DNA of 39,031 nt. It comes from Verrucomicrobiia bacterium. Its GTDB lineage: Bacteria > Verrucomicrobiota > Verrucomicrobiia > Limisphaerales > JADLHS01. A program made the position numbers and the translations under genes. The first letter of the stretch is position 1. The number at the start of each line of letters is the position of its first letter. The notes beneath the pieces are model-generated. The model made no database searches, was not told the origin of the DNA, and saw only the letters and a list, made by a program, of their open reading frames with translations. Positions 34,639 through 39,031 of this stretch are shown here, piece by piece. The stretch lies in contig WYBW01000081.1 of the NCBI GenBank assembly GCA_011525685.1, positions 1-39,031 of the forward strand, in the 5' to 3' direction.

Positions 34639-35160
34639 TCAGTTAGTCTTCCGAGGTTGCCGCCATCGCCAGATCACCACTGCGTAGCTGCCAAAGACCA
34701 GGTAGGCCAGTATTACTTTCATGACGTTGTCCGCCATTTGCGGCGAGATGTGGAGGGCATCCGTGAGATTGCCGAGACAATTGCACGGACGATGCCAATC
34801 CATCCACCACAGACCGAGCCGATAGACCAAAAAGTTGGTGGCAAGCCACGCCACCAACCCGAGCGCCAGCGCCCGGCTCTTGCTCAAGAAACACACGAGC
34901 GCCACCGCGATTTCGGCCACACCCACCGCCAGCATCAACGGCCCAAACTTGATGCCTAGGATCGGATCCAACACCGCAAGAAATTTAGAGTCTCCCAGGC
35001 CGGTCCAGATTTTTGCCACCCCGGTCAGCGCCAGTACGCCGCCCGCCGTGAGGACAAATGCCACAGGAAGCGGGCAGCAACCTTGCCACTTGAAAACACG
35101 CAATGCGGTTGCTGACGGTTCAGGTATCGTCTTGGCCATGGCTAACCCCTTTTCCATCAT
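34639..35160 (-). CDS. MauE/DoxX-like redox-associated membrane protein, copy 2
   Basis: The 173-residue protein is a close paralogue of the copy at 29474, with the same GLGDSKFLAV, FGPLMLAVG, WLATNFLVYRLGLWWMDW and C-x-C (C126, C128 in PCNCLGN) features. Long stretches of DNA are also nearly identical (for example 34700-34735 against 29576-29612), suggesting recent duplication or gene conversion. It is in operon B, between the DUF4177 lipoprotein and the pair B2 partner. ATG 35160 overlaps the previous stop; ATG 35139 with AAGGGG upstream is an alternative. Confidence 0.87.
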   Translation of the reverse strand: MMEKGLAMAKTIPEPSATALRVFKWQGCCPLPVAFVLTAGGVLALTGVAKIWTGLGDSKFLAVLDPILGIKFGPLMLAVGVAEIAVALVCFLSKSRALALGLVAWLATNFLVYRLGLWWMDWHRPCNCLGNLTDALHISPQMADNVMKVILAYLVFGSYAVVIWRWRQPRKTN

Positions 35161-35411
35161 CGCTTCCGTCGCTTGAGGAGGTAGGTAGTCTCTAAATCCC
35201 CGCCTAGCGGATTTGCTGGTGGGTGTGCAAACTCAACAACCTCCCACCCTTGGTTTCCAAGTTTGTTTAGGTCAACATCAGAGTCTTGAAACCGCCCAAG
35301 TCGGCGCATCGTCTTGTATTCCCATTCTTGGCCGCCGGTTGTGACACAGCCGGCAGTGAACGCCAAGACGTAGCTACAAAGTAATGCGAGCAGAAGTTGA
35401 TTTCGTTTCAT
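35157..35411 (-). CDS. Small DUF4177-like lipoprotein
   Basis: The 84-residue protein has a lipobox (FTAGC, Cys about 22) and then a DUF4177-like core: WEYKTMRRLG, LNKLGNQGWEVVEF and a C-terminal YLLKRRKR. DUF4177 proteins are of unknown function. It overlaps the start of the MauE-like copy 2 gene, so the two are translationally coupled in operon B. ATG 35411 was chosen over GTG 35420. Confidence 0.85.
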   Translation of the reverse strand: MKRNQLLLALLCSYVLAFTAGCVTTGGQEWEYKTMRRLGRFQDSDVDLNKLGNQGWEVVEFAHPPANPLGGDLETTYLLKRRKR

Positions 35412-35466
35412 CAATACCACGGCTTGCTGTGAGGAATGCGGTGATCTGTCGCCCTCTATGCGCTAC

Positions 35467-35907
35467 CTAACCGCCAGTGTTGCAGGCGGTGCAACCTGCA
35501 CCAGTGCAAGGTCCTTCACCAGGGTCGTTTGGATTCGACTGATTTGATGGAGGTTCCGACCAGCCTGGCGGAATCGCACAATCTTGCATCTGTCCCCAGC
35601 CGCTACAGACACCGTTGACCTGCTTTGTCGTCGTCCCGGTTTCGCCGGTTTGCGCCTGCCTTACGGCTGGCTTGGTCCACTCACCTAACACCTTAACCGT
35701 CACCGTTCTAATAACTGGTGGCAGATTTGTCCCCGCAGGGTTCGGACATAACCTCGTTGTTTGGAATGTTGGTCCAGGATTCGTGCCGGGATCCTCGTAG
35801 CATACGAGAGGGGTCCCTTGCATGAAACAATCCACCGCAATTGCGGCGCTCGCTGCCAGACCAACAAGCAACATTACCGTCACCTTGCCGACACCACGTT
35901 TTTGCAT
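35467..35907 (-). CDS. Small Cys-rich exported protein ending in Gly-Gly (pair B1)
   Basis: The 146-residue protein has a signal peptide (about 8-24, ending AIAVD), then a Pro/Thr-rich mature part with eight cysteines, ending CTGAGCTACNTGG. No family is recognised. It begins 10 bp after its partner (35918). The C-terminal GCTACNTGG resembles RCKDCPAGG of the pair A2 protein. Confidence 0.8.
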   Translation of the reverse strand: MQKRGVGKVTVMLLVGLAASAAIAVDCFMQGTPLVCYEDPGTNPGPTFQTTRLCPNPAGTNLPPVIRTVTVKVLGEWTKPAVRQAQTGETGTTTKQVNGVCSGWGQMQDCAIPPGWSEPPSNQSNPNDPGEGPCTGAGCTACNTGG

Positions 35908-35917
35908 ATGTTTTCTT

Positions 35918-36997
35918 TCATTGGGTTGGGTTTATGGTTTTTGGTTTTCTGCCCTTGCTCCACCAAACTATTGACAGCAGAGACAGAAACGTAAGAACTG
36001 GAAAAGCAATTCTGAACCACTTGCTCGGAGTTGGGCTGTTGGTCGCGACTGGAAACACTTGCATTATGAGGCTCTTTGCTGGCGATGAGGAAAGACCCGC
36101 TAGATACCAGTTTCCATTTGAATAAATCTTCAACTGTTTTGGGGTTGCGGTAAGGAAACTTGAAATGCCAAAGGAAGTTGTGGGGCGTAATTCCTGCGAA
36201 AGCGCAAATCTGTGGAGCTGGTAATAGTAAACTGGTCTGCCAAACCCATCATGGATTTCGAACTTATCGGGTACCCACTGAGCCCCGAGATCTTCCGCGT
36301 AATTGTATCTGATCCCAAACCGCATAGCGGCGCCAAATTCCGTGCCATTGGTGGCAGAATAGCTCAACTCGATCGAACTGACCCGGTCGGTGCCATCGCG
36401 AGTAACCCGCCCGGACACGCCATTCCCATCATCGCCGAGGCACTGGAATGAATCTCCATGCCACGATAACTCAGTATGCCCTATACCCTTTATCCCGAAT
36501 CTCAGGATACTCAAAACTTCGGCTTGCCAAGCTTTCGCGATAGGAGTTTCGGTGCTTGGTCCACTCCCAGCGGGATTGGAAGGCGGACAATAAAAATAGC
36601 TGCCATTTGTCCCACCACGGTCAATGTGCCAGTTTTCCGAACCAACGCGGGACACAAGTGTATCCAAAAGCAGATGGTTTGTCAGGTCGTTGAGGCTTGA
36701 GATTTCTCTAAGGTAGAAAGCGTTGGTTTGCCATCGGGCGTGATACATCCGGTAGACAAAATCTCCTGCCTGTACCGCAACCCCGTCAGATCGCATGACA
36801 GTTGGCTTACGACCGAATGAGTACACTAGGTCAACGCTCCCGGGGGGTTTGGTGATGAACCGCTTAAAATCTGCTGCTGGTCCATCCGTCCCCGCCAAAG
36901 CTCGAAGAACGCCGAGCGTTATCGTCGCAAACGCTAGACAGTTCCTGCTCGAGAGAGCGCTTGGTCCTCTAATTCTTTTTGCGGATCGCCAGTTCAC
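35918..36997 (-). CDS. Exported protein with C-terminal membrane anchor (pair B1 partner), first gene of operon B
   Basis: The 359-residue protein starts at GTG 36997 with a basic N-terminus and a weak hydrophobic segment (about 20-36, possible signal). The extracytoplasmic body has FITKPPGSVDLVYSF and other segments shared with the partner at 33640. A C-terminal membrane helix (about 327-345) and basic tail (KGRKPK) follow. Function unknown. The start is uncertain, and a different start with a better signal is not visible. A 38-bp conserved element lies 101-138 bp upstream. Confidence 0.75.
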   Translation of the reverse strand: MNWRSAKRIRGPSALSSRNCLAFATITLGVLRALAGTDGPAADFKRFITKPPGSVDLVYSFGRKPTVMRSDGVAVQAGDFVYRMYHARWQTNAFYLREISSLNDLTNHLLLDTLVSRVGSENWHIDRGGTNGSYFYCPPSNPAGSGPSTETPIAKAWQAEVLSILRFGIKGIGHTELSWHGDSFQCLGDDGNGVSGRVTRDGTDRVSSIELSYSATNGTEFGAAMRFGIRYNYAEDLGAQWVPDKFEIHDGFGRPVYYYQLHRFALSQELRPTTSFGISSFLTATPKQLKIYSNGNWYLAGLSSSPAKSLIMQVFPVATNSPTPSKWFRIAFPVLTFLSLLSIVWWSKGRKPKTINPTQ

Positions 36998-37097
36998 ACG
37001 ACGCCTAGTTCGAGTGGTGTTCGGCGGTAATTGGGCTGAATTACTGCTTTACTGCTACCGTATCATCTTCATTATTCGCCGTGGAAGCTCGAAAGCA

Positions 37098-37135
37098 TAC
37101 CAATATTCGTCAAACCTACCAAAATGTGACATTTC
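37098..37135 (-). promoter_or_regulatory. Conserved 38-bp upstream element, copy 2
   Basis: Matches the element at 30073-30110 at 34 of 38 positions. It lies between the AraC-type gene stop (37154) and the operon B start (36997), so it could be the regulator's target or a shared promoter element. Confidence 0.7.
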
Positions 37136-37153
37136 TGTCGGTTGCGGTGCGGC

Positions 37154-37474
37154 TCACAGCCGGGGCGCGCGGCGTAACTCCGAAGGCGAACGACCAAAGT
37201 GTTTCTTGAAATCGCGCGCGAAATGCTGGGGAAGCCGGTAGCCGGCTTTGATCGCGGCCAGCTTCACCGTCGCGCCGGTCTTCAAATCCGTGGCCACCGG
37301 CTCCACGCGCAACCTGTGCATCCGCTGCTTCGGGGGCAGGCCAAAGGTATTCAAAAAGTGCCGTTCCAGCGTCTTCACCGAGACACCACATAACTCCGCC
37401 AGTTCGGCCACGTTCCAATGCGCCTGCGCCGCCAGTTCCGGCCAGTTATTGATCCGTTGTAATCGGCCGTTCAT
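37154..37474 (-). CDS. Stand-alone AraC-type DNA-binding protein
   Basis: The 106-residue protein is an AraC-family DNA-binding domain without a sensor domain. The first helix-turn-helix is WNVAELAELCGVSVKTLERHF (about 19-39) and the second is TVKLAAIKAGYRLPQHFARDFKKHFGRSPSELRR (about 69-102). It lies just upstream of operon B and next to a copy of the conserved element, so it may regulate both operons; this is inference. ATG 37474 has AAGGA 9 bp upstream. Confidence 0.88.
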   Translation of the reverse strand: MNGRLQRINNWPELAAQAHWNVAELAELCGVSVKTLERHFLNTFGLPPKQRMHRLRVEPVATDLKTGATVKLAAIKAGYRLPQHFARDFKKHFGRSPSELRRAPRL

Positions 37475-38249
37475 CGTTCATTTTCCTTTCTTCTCCACGC
37501 AAGGCCAACACCGCGTCGCGCTTCTTCGTGTGGTCTTTTGAAAGTCTCGCCGGAAAACTCTGGGGTGCAGCAGCCGTAACATACGGGACTGAGACAGGCC
37601 ATTCTTTCAAATATCTTTTCCCGGAAATTTGGTGGGTATTTTGCGCAATTGGGGTGTTTCGCTCCCTTTCTGGCCCGGTAACTGAAGCCTTGGCTTGGTA
37701 CGCTGGCGTTTGTCATAATATAATCGTCCAAACCTTGGATTTGCCCAGATTACGCCCCCCCTTAATGTTGTCAATAAGTATTTTGAACGACCTCCAGTCT
37801 CTGGTCGGGGTCCGCCGACAGTGAGCCGTCGCAAGTGCAAGGCCTTGGACTTCAGCGCTCTGCGGTTCGCATGATTCGTTCAGACCAAAATCGCGCGGCA
37901 GGATGAATCAGCTCTTGGTCAACGCGGGGGAAATCCAAATTTGAGAAATCCCACTCCACTCCGCTGACGGTGACGAGGACAATGGTTTCCAGCTCAACCA
38001 TCCTTTCGTGTTCGCGCACGCCAGAAATCGCGGTTGCCACGGAAGTGCTGGCTTGTCTGTCCCGCAGAGAAGCGTCATGGCGGGAGCCGCTGATGGCGTT
38101 CCATGATGGTTGTAAGATTGGCGGTAAAATCTTGGATTCGAGCCTGTGGTCGTCCGGCATCCGGTCGCTGCCGACAGGCGCGAGTGCTGCCAGGTGTGGG
38201 CACAAGAGAGTGATCCGGGTGATCGAGTGAATCGGCGTCTTTGGTCAGC
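37475..38249. other. Long region without a confident gene
   Basis: About 775 bp between the AraC-type gene and the terminator at 38250. Open frames on both strands (for example minus 37852-38205) match nothing known and have no clear start signals. A TTGACA (minus strand, at 37774-37769) is present, but no good -10 box follows at the normal spacing. It may hold the regulator's promoter. Confidence 0.45.
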
Positions 38250-38288
38250 AAAAAGGCTCCGGCCCGGGTGTTTTCCCAGACCGGAGCC
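38250..38288 (-). terminator. Rho-independent terminator
   Basis: On the minus strand GGCTCCGG (38288-38281) pairs with CCGGAGCC (38262-38255), extended by inner TCTGGG/CCCGGG pairing, and is followed by TTTTT. It ends the minus-strand transcript that includes 38319-38546 and the Cys-rich gene at 38584. Confidence 0.9.
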
Positions 38289-38318
38289 ATTGAAACCACT
38301 CCGGGTCAAGTCAATCGC

Positions 38319-38579
38319 TCAGAACTTCGGGCGATAGTACTTGGGCGCGCCGGTCGTGGGCACGACCAGCGGATTGGCTGCGCCGACGATTTCGGTCCAC
38401 GGACCGTTGAGGCTGTCCGACTGTTCGATGCCGAGGCCGCCGGTGCGGTAGATTTCGACACCGGCCGGCACGCGGTAGGCAATGATGGCACCGGGCAGTT
38501 TGCTGGCGGTCGGCGTGCCCATCGAGGCGAGCAGTGGATCGGGCAATTTGCCGTTCCAGCGACGCCTGTTAACACTTCA
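38319..38579 (-). pseudogene. Short fragment with exported-protein C-terminal pattern
   Basis: An in-frame segment ends SDSLNGPWTEIVGAANPL and YYRPKF, which resembles the C-terminal ends of many exported verrucomicrobial proteins. It has no good start (only TTG 38546 after a stop at 38579-38577) and the other frame from ATG 38587 reads a different, unrelated peptide. This fits a frameshifted remnant of a larger gene, or a very small gene. A terminator follows it. Confidence 0.4.
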
Positions 38580-38583
38580 ACGC

Positions 38584-39003
38584 TCATCCTGCCGGACACG
38601 CGTTGCCGTCGCATTCGGCATATCCATAAAAGCCACCCTGTGCCCACCATCCTGTAACCGCGCCACCACAACACGTAACGGTCGCGGTCCACCAGACCGA
38701 GCCGCACCAGCCAACTGCGGGGGAATTATGGTCCGTGCCAATAGAGCCGGTGAACTCGGCGTTCGGGTACGGAGCTCCTGGCGTTGAACCGGTGCATGTC
38801 ATCACCGGCGGCCAGTCAATTCCGCAGATTACGAGAAAGTTTTGCGTGTCGGCGCAACCGAACGTAAATCCGGTCATCCGGCAACAGTTGTTATTCCCGT
38901 AGGCGGGAATGTCCCGGGCGTAGTTGAAAATGCGGTTGGTGGTTTGGCCGCCGAGCAGACAGGCTCGGCGGTGGAAATAACAAACCAAACCCACCAAACG
39001 CAT
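38584..39003 (-). CDS. Cys-rich protein ending in Gly (fifth member), N-terminus uncertain
   Basis: From ATG 39003 the product is 139 residues with about a dozen cysteines (including NNNCCRMTG, VTCCGG) and the end CDGNACPAG, like the other small proteins here. No clear signal peptide follows the ATG. The frame stays open to the window edge (39031), so the true start may lie outside. The neighbour upstream is not visible, so it is unknown whether it has a partner gene. Confidence 0.65.
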   Translation of the reverse strand: MRLVGLVCYFHRRACLLGGQTTNRIFNYARDIPAYGNNNCCRMTGFTFGCADTQNFLVICGIDWPPVMTCTGSTPGAPYPNAEFTGSIGTDHNSPAVGWCGSVWWTATVTCCGGAVTGWWAQGGFYGYAECDGNACPAG

Positions 39004-39031
39004 GAAGCAACAAAAGCGCAGTCTGCTGGCC

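Noticed and set aside
37471..37731. Minus-strand 86-residue frame whose stop overlaps the AraC-type start
   Set aside because: The overlap looks like coupling, but the peptide has no recognisable feature and the upstream start is unsupported.
37852..38205. Minus-strand open frame of 117 residues
   Set aside because: No family, no start signal, and overlapping open frames on both strands; I could not support it as a gene.

Overview
The window looks like a chromosomal segment of a Verrucomicrobiota bacterium, probably of the Limisphaerales/Pedosphaera type. This is inferred from gene style, not from a marker gene: a PEP-CTERM protein, a prepilin-like protein with an H-X9-DG motif, an ECF-sigma operon with dockerin-like and cohesin-like proteins, Gfo/Idh/MocA and NIPSNAP proteins with export signals, and many GC-rich palindromic repeats of the kind common in that phylum. 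Most starts lack a strong Shine-Dalgarno sequence.

Region 1 (1-13.3 kb) is mostly housekeeping. It holds uvrC, a DUF4870 membrane protein, a GmhA-like SIS protein, a PQQ-type sugar dehydrogenase divergent from an exported Gfo/Idh/MocA oxidoreductase, a five-gene operon (ECF sigma factor, dockerin-like membrane protein, cohesin-like protein, VIT/vWA lipoprotein, unknown lipoprotein), two tandem RRM RNA-binding proteins, a trpG/pabA-type amidotransferase and a PEP-CTERM protein.

Region 2 (13.3-26 kb) holds an M64-type metallopeptidase and a large beta-helix protein, an Ala-rich exported protein, 4-alpha-glucanotransferase (malQ), tRNA-Ser(GCU), a Tat-exported NIPSNAP protein, and a three-gene hydrolase/membrane operon.

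Region 3 (26.3-39 kb) is the accessory part and the most interesting. Two minus-strand operons carry four tandem pairs. Each pair is a 329-394 residue exported protein with a C-terminal membrane anchor, followed by a small exported Cys-rich protein (111-152 aa) ending in Gly or Gly-Gly. Each operon also encodes a close paralogue of a MauE/DoxX-like membrane protein with a C-x-C motif. MauE relatives are linked to disulfide maturation in the methylamine dehydrogenase system, so a dedicated export and disulfide-folding system is a reasonable hypothesis. The upstream regions of both operons share a 38-bp element (34/38 identical), and a stand-alone AraC-type HTH protein lies next to one copy. The second operon continues into an O-antigen-ligase-like protein and the prepilin-like protein. 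A fifth Cys-rich protein sits at the right edge.

A second theme is palindromic repeats inserted in frame inside coding sequence: in uvrC, in the N-terminus of the cohesin-like gene, in the prepilin leader, and four times in the O-antigen-ligase-like gene. No transposase, CRISPR array, rRNA or phage gene was seen.
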